Shown in pieces: positions 32,379 through 44,490 of a DNA stretch of 64,000 nt (the stretch's first letter is position 1; every line of letters begins with the position of its first letter). The notes under the pieces were generated by a model. That model worked only from the letters and a program-made list of their open reading frames with translations, searched no databases and had not been told where the DNA came from. Source of the DNA: Agriotes lineatus (lineage: Eukaryota > Arthropoda > Insecta > Coleoptera > Elateridae); assembly GCA_940337035.1 (NCBI GenBank), contig CALNHX010001915.1:62001-126000 (forward strand). The letters run 5' to 3'. The position numbers were made by a program, and so were the translations under genes.

Positions 32379-32496
32379 TATATATATAGTTCAGGAAAAT
32401 TAGTCAGCTAATTATCTTCTTATAATAATATCTGCCTAAAGATATTATTATAAGAAGATAATTAGCTGACTAATTTTCGTGAACTATATATATATA
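32379..32496. repeat. near-perfect hairpin, about 54-bp arms
   Basis: Left arm ...AGTTCAGGAAAATTAGTCAG... pairs with right arm ...CTGACTAATTTTCGTGAACT... around a 6-nt loop GCCTAA (32434-32439). Only about one mismatched position in over 50 bp, with TATATA at both edges. Probably a very young palindromic MITE; cruciform-prone. Confidence 0.9.
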
Positions 32497-32500
32497 TTTA

Positions 32501-32793
32501 GCGCCAGCGTGGCTCTGATGGTTAGAACATCGGACTGCGGCGCGGAAGTCTGGAGTTCAAATCCCAGATCGATGCCTGGCGGGCGGCCTACCCAGTCGCT
32601 TTAAATAATTGGGAACCTGCGTTCGAAAGAACAAGGGGTAATAATGCGGTTGTCTAATGCGTGGTGCTCACCACATCACCACGTGTCATGAATTTGAAAC
32701 GCGACAGCCGGGTGTGAGAGCGAGGATACGGAAGCTCTAACCTTCCGCCTTGCAGGCCAAGCTCCTTCATGGGGTGTTAGTGCCTCACCATAC
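32501..32793 (+). mobile_element. tRNA-derived SINE
   Basis: The 5' 80 bp are tRNA-like: a GCGCCAG start pairing with a CTGGCG near 32574, A-box-like TGGCTCTGATGG and B-box-like AGTTCAAATCC in a CTGG/CCAG stem, giving an internal pol III promoter. A roughly 210-bp unrelated body follows, ending GTGTTAGTGCCTCACCATAC. Both sides carry ATATATATATTTA (32488-32500, 32794-32806), a possible 13-bp target duplication but low-complexity. A functional tRNA gene is excluded because the head is imperfect and fused to the body. Confidence 0.75.
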
Positions 32794-32806
32794 ATATATA
32801 TATTTA

Positions 32807-33420
32807 TTTTTGTTAAAATTTGCCCTTTTTAGTTTTTACGAACGAAGGTAAGGTCGTGCAATCTATAACTTACAAATATAAATTACTTTGAAATTTACTA
32901 TGTTATTCATACACAGATTTTTAATTAATTAAATTACAGAATGCAGACGTATTAAAAGTTACTCTAATACATTTTTTCAATTTTGATATTGATATTTTCC
33001 GGGTTTTTTTACTTTATCTACACGGTACGTTAGAATAACTTAAAACGCAATAAAAAAAATTATAAATGTAAATTTTAAAGTAGTTGGCTACTTAGCTCGC
33101 AGATACTTGTTTCATACGAATATATTTACTTTTTCTTGACTGAGACAAACTATATTTACCTTTCGCTGTTGTGAATTACTTCCGACGAATAAAAGAAAAT
33201 CTTAATGACGCACTGATAACACAACTCCGATAATCACAAACGAAAGCAAATATGGAAATAGTAATATTTGAATAAAAATTTTGTGTTTATATAGAAAATA
33301 CTCTAATTACCTGCGTACACTTAGCTAATTATAAATACTTCCTAGGAATTGGTAATTTGTATCAATGCAAGATACACTATAATTTATGATCTCAGACATT
33401 CTTAATCAAGGAACTTTAAA
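32807..33420. other. unassigned AT-rich stretch
   Basis: No coding or repeat structure recognised. Confidence 0.4.
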
Positions 33421-33424
33421 AATG

Positions 33425-34040
33425 TTTAACCACGCAAAATTTCAAGCGGTTGCTACTAATCTTAATTTACAGATACATATTTTTTTAATATTTATCGCGT
33501 TTTGTAGATTCTATCGTAGATAAAATATTGTTTGATACACATGCGTAAAGTATCTTTAGTCACTCGCGCGACTTAAAACTATCAATCACTCTGGTTTTAA
33601 CTCTGCATCACTCGTGATTACGCACTTGTATCGTAAATTACTATTATCTACGACAGTGTGTAAAATTGACTTCTAGTTGGCAGTTTTAAGTTTGTAGAAC
33701 GACTGTTTGATAACGTGCTTTCATTAGTTTACGTCGTCAGTAGCAACGTGTTTAAAAGATTTCATTAGGCACGTCGTCAGTAGCAACGATTTAAAAAATT
33801 TTAACCACGCAAAATGACGACCGGTTACTACTAATTTTAATTTAAATATAAATAATTTTTTGTAATATTTATCATGTTTTTATATTCTATCGTAGATAAA
33901 ATATTGTACGATACACATGAGTAAAGCATCTTTAGTCACTCGCGGGGATTCAAACGCCCGCTCACTTGCGTTTTAATTCTGGCTCATTCGTGATTAAAGA
34001 CTGCTTTACGCACTTGTACCGTAAATTACTGTTGTACAAC
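33425..34040 (+). repeat. diverged direct duplication, 374-bp offset
   Basis: 33425-33650 and 33799-34040 share TTTAACCACGCAAAAT, TTCTATCGTAGATAAAATATTGT, GATACACATG(C/A)GTAAAG, TCTTTAGTCACTCGCG and GCACTTGTA(T/C)CGTAAATTACT. Between them a 40-bp unit starting ACGTCGTCAGTAGCAACG is itself repeated at 33731 and 33771. Two tandem copies of an unknown repeat, or LTR-like ends of a very short element. Confidence 0.8.
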
Positions 34041-37000
34041 TTTTAGGGAAATAGAATTACCATTTCATGAAATTATTTTTCTACAAATTTTAACGTTTAT
34101 ACGAACTATTATTATTATCATGATTAAATAGACTCATTTATATACAAAAATCAAAACTTACATATTTAAAATCAAACTATTACTGTACCCCTAACTGAAT
34201 ATAAAACAAATTACACATGTTGGTCGTTTTTCTTTATTTGGACGTTATTATTTCATGAGTATTGCAATTATACATAATTATGTAGCTGTATTTTATTATT
34301 GCGATTTATTTGCTATTTATAACTAAATTTCACATTTGCGTTATAAAGCTAAACTTCAGTGCCTAGATATTCACAAGCTATTGTTTTTTTAAAATTATTT
34401 TTGCTTCAAAGCTTATAGAATTTCAATTTTAATGAGAACAGGATAAAACGATAATTGATTTTAGATATCAACTTGATCAAACTATTAGCAAAACCACGAA
34501 CATGTTCAATAAAAAACTTAATAAACTATTACTGGTAAAAGTATATGCCCAATTCCCTACTAAAAATTTTTATAATAATTTAGTATTTATACATATCCCG
34601 AATGCGCTAATTCCCACAAACATTGACTACCACAACATTTTAATAAATAAAGGGCAGTGAGGACTAATTACGGTACTCATAATTTCTCATTTATAATAGT
34701 AATTGATGTTTTCAAATTCCTGTGCAATGCTACAACGTCTCAGTATTTTGAAATGCTTTAGAATTCCTTTGAATATTCCCCTCATTAAATTTCAACCGAT
34801 CAAAACACTGGAATTTTCATTGCAACCTGCACTTGACTCTTGGCGTGTGGAAAATTATTGGTATGATTTTTCATTTTCATTATGATCTCTACTAATTACT
34901 TATATTTTATTGCAAAACAAAATTATTTTCGTGGTCCAGGTTTTATTCATTTATGTAAAGTAAAAGGTACTGACTAACAATAATTTTGTTTGTTCACTAA
35001 CGAATTAAAAGATTTCAAAATACGTAATTATTTATTAAGAAAAATAATTTGAGCGAAAAGCATAATAAAGCTATCTATATTCGGCAATAAACGTAATTAC
35101 CTATTGTGCCAACTGGGTTATAAATAGTAGGTCCGTCACAAGCAGTAGATTAACAGAAAAGGTAGTTAGGGAAATAATCCGCTGTCAACATTGCAATACA
35201 ACACAAAGTGGTGTATCTACAGTTGCCTAAACATTTATATTTCAAGGCGCAAAAGAAAAATTCACCTCGCCCGTTATAGAAATCTATGAGCTCTCCTAAG
35301 TCGCCTTAAGATGTTTGACTCCATATTATATTACTCGCTGTTACATCTATTGCTACAATAAGGCTCTTTGTGTTATTGGTTACCCCAAACCTCATGCCCC
35401 AGCTATTTAACGACTTTTGTTTCAGATTATACAACCACCGCCAATATTTCATTTTGTGAATTCTCGTTTCCATTTGAATACATTTATTCGAAATTTTATA
35501 TTGAATTGAAACTTTGTGTAAAAAATTCAACCATCCCCACTGTAGTCAGTCGGTTCTCCAGTGTGCCCCTGTAGTCACTTGGTAATTTTAAATTGACTGA
35601 TAACTTTCCCGGTAGATTATGTACTCAATACGTGGGTTTCATGGGGATAGCATCCATCTAATAGCTGCTAGAGTAGTTAATAGTTGTTGGCTCAAATCCT
35701 ACCTCATTTTGTTCTACGACCTTTTATTGTTAATATTTATTCACATCCGCCAACCAGAAACATATGCAGTTGTGATACAAATTCTTATTATGCGAAGTTT
35801 AGAAATGCTTTGCAGGTATTTCATAGTCAGCAAAATTATAAAATTTTTAGCCTTCCTGTTTTCGCTAAGCCGAAAAAAATCAAGCCGTCTTGTTTTGTTG
35901 TAAAAGCTTTTGAATTGAATTCTTTTGTGCATTTTTTATTAACTCATAGTTGGATCTAAGGCGGTGTCTTATTCTTTTCGGAATATCCTCCTTAGTCTAT
36001 ATAGAGAAGACCTGACAGTATTAATACCAAGTTTATTAAATAGTTATTTCCGCCACCCTAATTTATTTTTTTATTTTTATCTTGCTCCATTAATCTATAA
36101 GCTTGCTCCAAAAGTCCTGTTCCAGGAAACCCCCAATTTTTACTGCTGGAATTACTCTAAGCAGACGCCCCGCCCACCCGATATACGAGCGACTGGATCG
36201 CGATATTCAAATGAGCCGTAATAGACATAAACGTCTAAAACTAAGAGTTACAAGGAAGATCAGCGTATTAACTGAGCGGAACGTGACGAACTGAGCGGAA
36301 CGTGACGAGTCTCGCGAGGCCGAGCGGCACATTTCACAAATGAGTGCCTCCCTGGCCCACCAAAGTTTTACAACAATTTCAATCAAAATGATTGCAGTAT
36401 TAGTCTGAGCAGCGAGGGCGTAACGACATTACAGGGCTTAATTTGACACGGGCTTTTTGTTAAGGTTACGACTTCCACTAGACTTTCTTAATCGTTCGTT
36501 TGAAATTAAACAATTTAGGGCTTTCTTTCGCTGCCGCGGCCTCGTTGTCGAGGGGCCTTTGCAAAACTTGGGACGGAACTGCTGCGACTTTGCGAGCAAA
36601 TTCCTCGTAAAATGTTGTGTCCTGTAAGATGGACCTTCGTGACACGCCCCCGCATTTCATTGTTAATTAAATTCAAATGTGTGCTTTGAATTTGGTTGCA
36701 TAAACAGCTGGAATAATATAGTAGAAGTAGCCCGTATTCCTCAGGGATGCCATTGTTAGAATGTATACTGAAGCTAGCTTCTGACTAAACATCTGTACCA
36801 CTATTGGTTTCAATGTGGTGCAATAATGCGTTGTTCGGGACATCCGCTCCTTAAGACACATTCAGCCTTCTGAATCTGTTGAACCGGTGCTTTCCATGTA
36901 GTGTGGCGGTTATTATATCATGTTATACACATGATCACGATGTATGTGCGACGACTTCGGCCAAAGAGAATTCGTAAAGGAGACGGTAAGTAACTATTGC

Positions 37001-39277
37001 GAGCCATAGACGGAGGATATTGGTTTAATATCGAATCAGAAATTTACCAATACCGTTAGCGGACGGAGTGGATGAGGCAGAGCTTCGACAATGTGGCATT
37101 TAAAGATGGCTAGAGATATAAAAACTTCTAACACGTCTTTCAGTAGTTATGCGATCGCTTAGCGTCTATTACTGTTAAACGATATGTAAATCGGAAAACA
37201 CATAAACATAAAATCGACTAATCTCATCCAAAAGCTTCTCGGTTCTACTTGCGAAAATATCCTCCTGATAGCTTATGTTGCTCTCGAGTGATCATGTTTA
37301 CATCCATTCAGCGAGACATACTCGACTGCTTCTAATTTTCCGACTTATCTTTATGGCCAAAGCAGTTGCTGTCGTCACCAAATCTTTATACAGCAGAAAA
37401 TATCTCTCGAAAACTTATCCTTTCAATGAAGATCTTAGTTTACACTTTAATATACAAAATGGAGACATTAATTGAAGGAGAATATACAATTGCGTATTTC
37501 AAAGTCATGAAATTAGAGGTGTGGATAAGTCTGCAGCTGTCTGCTTTAATGTTTCTTTCGTATTAAAGCTCTTGAGATATCAATTTTTTATTGACACTTT
37601 TTAACTATGTTACTCTTTCCGTTTAGTTGTAAAAGCCTCAACTCTCCCATAATAATCGCAGCTTCAGAGGAACGCCGCTTCAATTAATTGCTGTAGCTAC
37701 ATTTGCACGTAACTCCCTTTTGGAATTTTAATTTGAAGGTTACAGTAACGGCATCATCCAGTCGGCACGAGCCCATTTAGTCAAGCGCGACTGCTCACTT
37801 TTCTGCCAACTTGGTGTAAATATGAAGATTTAATAAGCACGAATAGGGCGACACAAATGTACATACTTAAAAGTCACCTGGCTGAAAGATATACTTAATT
37901 ATTTAAATTCCCGGCGCAAATTCGAGCCGCTGGAGCGCGCGTAATAAGAAAGGTGTCATCTTTCGTCTGCCGTATCAAGTCGCGAGCTTAAATGAAAGGG
38001 GAGCGTTTTCATAAAGTTATCCGACTTGAAATTGTTGGGTTTGTTGTTTGTATATAATTACTATACTTAATTAATGAATTGCTCGCCGAAACTGAACTAA
38101 CTATGTTGTTTCAGTTATGAACTTAATTTTGAGCCGCTCCGCGGGCGCGCTGTCGGGAAACTAATTTTTGAACTGGAAGAAATTGGTTCAACTCGCAGCA
38201 GATGCTCATCAGATAGGCACTGGAAATGTTGCAAATGGAAGTTTTTTCTTTCATAATTTTCGTAAAATGTTTGTTGGTCAATTTCTGATAGAAACATAAT
38301 ATACGTATAATCTAGGTGCTATAATAAAATGGTAATTTTTGTCTAGAGGGTATTACAAATTAGTACCCAACATAGTCTCATTGAAGTATAGGTATTGTAA
38401 TGGTTGTCAAAACCAATCTTGATTTCATATATAAATATTTTTTTCTAAATCATAAAATGCGGCTCATAAAGCAGTTTGACAAATAAACTGTGAAAATAGT
38501 AAAGCAGCTAATTATAAAGACTTAAATTAGATAGAGTGATCTTAAGCGTTACCAATTCCATAAACAACGCCATTAAAAGGGTTTAATATAAGATCTGTAC
38601 ATATGTAGAGTACCGTTTATCCAACTAAGCAAAATATTGGGAAAGACGAAATTGATCGGCATCTGAGTTAAATTAAAACAACATTTTTATGTTCCTCGTA
38701 CAAAACGTGATCGTTGGTGAATAAAAACGAAGCTGGAAGCTGAGAACTTGTAGCAAATCGTTCGAGTACAGATGGAAGCAGTTTTTTAGCTATATTCATA
38801 TTCGTCCGGGGGCAACTACACATATGGAACAGTATAAATAGAGTATCTTTACCTAACAAAGATACAAAGCTTGGCACAAACTTAAACACTCCACACATAA
38901 ATAATGGTAAATAAGCTTGAAGTGCCTCGCCTCTAATAAGGTTGGCTTAACTGTACAGTAAAGGCTGTTATGCAATTTTATTTGAGTAAATTAGTAGCCT
39001 GTTTTAAGAGAACCCACAAACCGTAGGCAAAGTAAGCACTTGTTACAGTATTAATTGCTTATTAAGACCCCTAACGACTGTTCGCAGTAGCGCCAGCCCC
39101 GGCGTGTACCCCTAATGGCTCGGCTACAAAACTCGGTCGGGAGGGGGGATTCACAAACGGGGTGCTTGATGGTAAAGATACAAAGGTAGTTTGAAGGGCT
39201 CCACGGCCTTTGCAGATAGAAAATCTGATATTAGCTAACGACTGGCCAAAAGCCGAAAACCAATCGCTGCCGAGTCA
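34041..39277. other. unassigned 5.2-kb stretch
   Basis: No gene or TE recognised. A GC-richer patch lies at 36130-36660 with a 19-bp tandem duplication, and a small minus-strand frame at 36660-36478 of ordinary amino-acid composition but no known relatives. Confidence 0.4.
36270..36307. repeat. 19-bp perfect tandem duplication
   Basis: AACTGAGCGGAACGTGACG occurs twice in a row. It lies in a CpG-rich patch next to GAGTCTCGCGAGGCCGAGCGG. Confidence 0.9.
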
Positions 39278-39282
39278 CGTCG

Positions 39283-40960
39283 CACAGTGGTCCAGAATCG
39301 TAAAAACGTGATCGAAAATCATATCTATTGGTTATAGAGATTAAGACAGTTGAAATGCATATTTCTGAATGCTGTTTGGTATAAAGAATTAAGGTTATGC
39401 ACAATTTGGGTTTTATGATAAAAATCAACCCCCAAAAATGGGGTGAGAGTGGAAAAATATTGTTGTTTTTTAATAAAAGATTTATATTTTAAAATATTGT
39501 GTATTTGTTAATGTTATGTCAATAGCAGGTTTAAAATATAAAAAAAACACCCTTAAAAAACAACATAAAAGATAAAAAAAAATTACATGTATTTGTAGAC
39601 ATACAACAGTTGAAATGAACATTTGCACATCTTGTTAAGTACACAAAAATAAAATATTGCAAAATTGTGGTTGTTTAATAAATATCAACCCTCTGGAATA
39701 TAATAAGTTAATATACAAAACAATTTTTTTTGACATTAGAGTTAAACATTGTTTAGTGTTTGGTTTTGGTTAGTTTGCGGCCATAAACAATTTAAAAATA
39801 AAAAACTACCCTTAAGCAACAACACAAAATAAAAATTTATATCAGGTGTTTCCAGACCTTACGTTACTTAAAATGCAGATTTCCAAGTGTTGTTGTGTAA
39901 ATAAAATTTAAATAGACGTATGTCATATATGTAGTAATAAAAAATTATATTTACTTTTTGCGGTCACTACAGTGTAGTATTCGTCTAATTTAATAGTGAA
40001 TGGTGATGGATACGGTATAATCCGTAAAAAAATATCAAAAATTACCTTCAAAAACTTTGAAAAAATTAATAATTAATAAGAAATCCAAAATATATAATAT
40101 ATATATTATATTTTTTTTTATCTCTGATGACGAATTAGGAGAACTTCTTTGTCATATCGGTTGGTGGCCCTGAAAAGGGCCGTTTGTGTGTCTAAAAACA
40201 AAAAAGTCTTCAGTTGTCGGAATCAAAAAATGCTTCCGAGACGTCAGAATCGTCATCGGCCTCTTCGTCGGTTTCTTGATCAGGAACAGGAACTACAAGT
40301 AAGGACAATACTTCCGAATCCAATCTTCTATTACCTTTGGATGGATCAGATCCAAACGTGCTCAGCTCATGATTTAAATCAAATTGATTTAAATCGTTGC
40401 ACCCTGGATCTGATGCTATCGCACGGTACTCGCAGTCGAAAAAAATTAATATTTCCCAAAGCGCAAAAAAGCGCAAACCAAGCTTTTGTAATTACCTACC
40501 CCTATCCTTATGCTACCTGATAAACCTCATTTAATGAATTCTTCGGAATTCTTCCGTGTCGTAGAACTATTTTTATCCAAATATTTGTTGTAAAACTAGT
40601 ATTCCAATATTAATTGCTACAGAAGTCTAGGTATAAAATAAAATGCAAGTAATTTCTGCATATTGTAGTTCAAAGAATGCTTAATATGACTACCTATCTC
40701 AATTTGTCCTAATGTGTTTTGTAATAGCTAGTATTAGTCTGACAAAAACCTCTATTTGGCGCATAACTTTCTCTTCGCAAATAGTCTGTTTTTCAGCGAC
40801 TTTAAAGGCGTGCTACAAATTAATGCAACTTCAAAATAAGTCATAAGTCTCTCAGATGATGGTACACTTTTAAAACAATACTAGACAAAATTTTCAGCTT
40901 TTTAAAATATAGTTGAAAAATTGATTTTCGATCACGTTTTTACGATTTTGGACCACTGTG
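39283..40960. mobile_element. Transib-type DNA transposon, non-autonomous
   Basis: The ends are 39-bp inverted repeats with one difference: CACAGTGGTCCAGAATCGTA then AAAACGTGATCGAAAATC at the left, and the same with AAAATCG as complement at the right. A 5-bp GC-rich duplication CGTCG flanks it (39278-39282, 40961-40965). Transib elements, relatives of the RAG1 recombinase, have CACWRTG-type ends that match the RSS heptamer CACAGTG and make 5-bp GC-rich duplications. At 1678 bp it has no recognisable RAG1-like core, so it depends on a transposase elsewhere. Classification rests on ends and duplication only. Confidence 0.8.
40210..40476 (-). CDS. acidic 88-codon frame inside the Transib element
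   Basis: The end of the frame is strongly acidic: VPDQETDEEADDDSDVSEAF then FDSDN. I do not recognise the protein. It could be the remnant of a transposase tail or of a captured exon, or chance; the opposite strand is also open (40149-40520). There is no catalytic motif. Confidence 0.2.
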   Translation of the reverse strand: MRFFALWEILIFFDCEYRAIASDPGCNDLNQFDLNHELSTFGSDPSKGNRRLDSEVLSLLVVPVPDQETDEEADDDSDVSEAFFDSDN

Positions 40961-40965
40961 CGTCG

Positions 40966-43190
40966 TACCCTGGGAGGCGTCCCACGGCACTGATGTTTAC
41001 ACCTACCTTTGTGGTGTTCTCTCCTCAGTTGCTTGGGCCCTGTACAAAGGGGTACACACAACACGACAAGAATCTTAGTTCCTGTCAGCTAAATAAATAC
41101 ACATACAAATAAAATGCAATGCATAAATGAAAAATAGGTAATCTATTGTCACAATATACATACACACATCAAATAAAATCGGGGTTAGTCAACAGTATTA
41201 CAAGAGGGTGGTCAAATGCCACAATAACAAAAAGTGTGTCACAACTATGGCCGTCTAGGTCCCGGAACTACTTTACTTAACGGGCCAAGATGGCTGACAA
41301 CGTTTCCCGGAGCTAGGCTCCCATTTAGCCTGTAACTGAGGTTTCGTAAATTTAACACAATATTGGCCTGTGCAACTAACACACGACCAAAATGACATGC
41401 ATTAAGCGGTGAATGTTCGAAAATTACGTACGCCACTGTAATTCGCGCGTCACGCGTCAGTGAAAGCGTCAAGCAACTGGATTGTTGAATCTGCAATGCA
41501 GGGAGACTCGCCTTGGGTGCTCTGCGACGCAACCTGGATGTGCTGATGACGGTAACCCAAAAATGCTTGAAGGAACTGCACTGCAGCGACACGAGCTGCG
41601 GGTTGAAGCGGTCTAGGTGTCATATCCCCGAGCGAGTGAACGGGACGAAGTCTTAAGACGATAAGGCAGATTTCGAAACGACAAGAACTTCGATGCACAG
41701 GTAAGCCTTGGTAATGGAATCTCCACGACATTAATCCGTCCGAAGACGTATTTAAAGCTGCCACTCACGATAATTAGCAACAACCCTCAAACACAAAGCG
41801 TACAGCACGAGACACAGTAAGGCTGGGAACTATTACTTGAAAAGTTCATTGAACGATTTCTAATCGACGGAAAAGCACACCGGCACATTAATTGGTAAAC
41901 GGTAGCGGAAGCTAAACTATATTCTTTTAACTGAACCACCCCGCGGTCTCATAAAGCGAAACCGCGGGAAGGTGAACTTTATACTCGTCTGTTGTAGTTC
42001 AGATCTCGGCGGCAAATGAAGCTTAAACTGGTATTGCAAAGTGCAACTGTCGTTGACGCAAGCGCGTGACTACGCTCCGTCCTTGTCTAGCTTGAGTAAT
42101 GAACCAAAAGCTGTGCGAGAATTTACAACGAACTGATGCGATCTGACTCAACAATTTATACGACACTTGCAGGGCACCTTGAAGATAACGAATATGCAGA
42201 AATTGATAATCTGAAGCCTGTATTGCTTCCAAAAGAACAAAGGATGAATTCATAAATGAAACTAAACTAATAGGACTGCACCGCAGTATTCATAAACGAT
42301 TTACGCGGAAAGTTTTAAGGCAAGCTTGTACAACAAGAATTCTAAGAAGGATGGCGATAATGCACTCAAACAGGAACAAAGCTTGAATTGTAACCTACGC
42401 CAAAATAAACCTGAATCTGCAATTTGAACTACGGCGAAGCGTTAATATTTGAATTGAACCACGTGGAAATAAGGTTTATAGAAATGAATTTTGATAACAT
42501 TACCGCTAAATTACGAATTTAACTTGCGTGACTCATGAAAATGATAGGATTTGAGCTAAAGTAATTGCTTTGGGAAATTGTTCTTAACACACTTTAGAGG
42601 CAGTTTACTAAATAAGCGAATTGTAGTTCAACGTAAAGGACGACTTTAATCATTACATTGCAACATATACAAGGTGTCTGTAAAAAGTTTATAAAATAAA
42701 TTACCACACATTTCTGAAGTCAAAAAACGATTTAACACAAGTTACTTACATGCTTTACTATAGGCTTTAACCTCATTTGCAGTTCTTTTTTCATCAATTT
42801 TATTCCATTTGTTTAATGCTTCTATCAAAACCTTCACGGGAGGGTGATATGTCAGCTATAGGCTATCGGGAATTGCAAATGACAAACATTTCCGGAAGGA
42901 CTGAAAATAAGGAAAACAAAAAATAAATAGTATGTGTCTCATTAACCCCAGCTGAATTAAATGGGAGACGCCCGGACAAGACAGAAGGGTTATGGGATTG
43001 GGTTAGCTTTCGGCCTGAGGTAAACAACAGTATAGGCTCGCCATTCAACATGACAGATTTACCAGCAACGAACCTAGCATTCATAGCAACACGAATAAAA
43101 TAACCCATAGGGGGAAGAAGAAATATGAATAGATGAGGCACATGCCCAGATGTGCGTTTTAGTACATTTAATCCTGCAGTGGAAGGGACC
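40966..43190. other. unassigned sequence with GC-richer part
   Basis: 41230-41960 is GC-richer and has overlapping open frames on the minus strand (41764-41450, 41592-41245) with no recognised motif. An 8-bp inverted repeat CCCGCGGT...ACCGCGGG lies at 41940-41968. It might be non-coding sequence of a retroelement, but no LTR ends, primer-binding site or polyprotein were found. Confidence 0.35.
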
Positions 43191-43199
43191 AATCCATAA

Positions 43200-43910
43200 T
43201 TTTAGAGGCAGGGAAACACAAAACAGATGTATATGTGGCGTCATATAGTAAACGGAGAGGTAATTGAGATGTATTGTATGTTATAAACACGAAGAAGCAA
43301 ATACGAACAAAACATTGACGACACGCTTTACATTAATGAAAGAATAATTAAGAGTACTCATAGACTTTGGGGAAGGAAATAGACAACTAATCATCGTATA
43401 CACACCCGATATAATACGACCTGAAGAGAATACCGCAATGTACTATAAACAACTTCAAGATGAACTAAATAAAATCCCGAGAGACCAAAGAATATTAACA
43501 TTAGAAGAAGGTAGGGTAGAACAACGCCTTAATGAACTTGCGCTATACCAGAATGGAGAATTCTTGAATGCTTTCTGCTTAGAAAATGAACGTCAAGTAA
43601 GCCATCTCGTATATTTTGATCGCAAACGACGGCATAAAATAATTTGGTGTAACTTTAGAAGCGAATCACCTATAATAGAATACGTAATGCTTAATATCGA
43701 AAAGGGCAAATTTCAGTTGTACTTCTAAAGCCTATGACCGGGTCTTAGTAAATGAGGTTATAAAATCACTTAAAGCTGAGAAGTAGGAAACATAACGGAA
43801 AAGCTGAACACTAACGCAAGCACAACAGGATTCAGATAAGGAGATTTGCTAAGCTCGCTATTGTTTAATATATCTGTGTATTGAGTTCGTAACTCCGTAA
43901 TATGTAAAAT
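43200..43910 (+). pseudogene. decayed RTE copy with internal deletion
   Basis: Reads KYEQNIDDTLYINERIIK, then LIIVYTPDIIRPEENTA (SVYAPDSSKPKEV in the intact copy), YYKQLQDELNKIPRDQRILT, RVEQRLNE, ELALYQNGEFLNAFCLENER, KIIWCNFRSESPIIEYVM (TWSNSRGQNSVIDYII), then jumps to KAYDRVLVNEVIKSL (RT box A) and GFR-stop-GDLLSSLLFNI (box around RQGESLSPKLF). The GDLNARIG box is gone, and the stretch between SVIDY and box A (about 390 residues) is deleted. Stops and frameshifts throughout. Confidence 0.75.
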
Positions 43911-43951
43911 TCAAAGAGTTTGAAAGCGAGGATGTAGTGTATATGTGTATA

Positions 43952-44410
43952 TCTTATACATAAGAATAGAAGTCCTGATTCACTCACTGACTCATCAACG
44001 CCCAACCCAAACCCTTGAACCTGCTAAAATTTTGCACAGAAGTTCCCTTTATGATGTACACAAGGAATAAGGAAAGGTATTTTGAAATTCAACCCCTAAA
44101 GGGGTAAAATGGTGGTTCCAATCTTGAATGGAAAAATTATATTAAATAGACATTTCGACTTGAAACTTCGTAGGAGTACTCCTAAAAACAAATAAGCAAA
44201 CACGTATTTCGTGATTTTCCGAAAATCAACCCCTTAGGGGGTGAAATGGGGTATATAAGCCTAAAAATCGATATGGGTGTCATTATTGAGGTTTTTTGGG
44301 GCGTTTATTGCAAAAATGTACATGACATAAAATTAAAACCTTATAGTGGTGAAACGGGGTTTCAGAGACAAATTACTTTTGGGCAGGACAACGTTTGCCG
44401 GGTCAGCTAG
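43952..44410 (+). mobile_element. non-autonomous Helitron, copy 3
   Basis: Begins TCTTATACATAAGAATAGAA then GTCCTGATTCACTCACTGAC and ATCAACGCCCA, and ends GTTTGCCGGGTCAGCTAG followed by T. Preceded by A and followed by T with no target duplication, as expected for Helitrons. It is a shorter relative of 20126-20995, lacking the microsatellite segment. Confidence 0.8.
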
Positions 44411-44490
44411 TATAAGTATAATCCCCCTCCCACCGGTGGTCGTCATTCCGCGTCCTGCATTAATAGCTATTTATGTAACAAGCAATGTAA

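Noticed and set aside
32501..32580. Possible functional tRNA gene
   Set aside because: The head has A- and B-box-like sequence but imperfect arms, and it continues into a SINE body with repeat-like flanks.
36478..36660. Minus-strand 60-codon frame of plausible composition (possible host exon)
   Set aside because: No recognised motif and no supporting start or splice context; it lies in a GC-richer patch where open frames occur by chance.
39283..40960. Idea that the CACAGTG ends mark an antigen-receptor recombination locus
   Set aside because: Inverted paired ends with a 5-bp target duplication show a transposon, and no receptor-like segments are nearby.
41245..41764. Overlapping minus-strand frames of 104 and 115 codons
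   Set aside because: They overlap in different frames, have no family resemblance and reflect local GC content.
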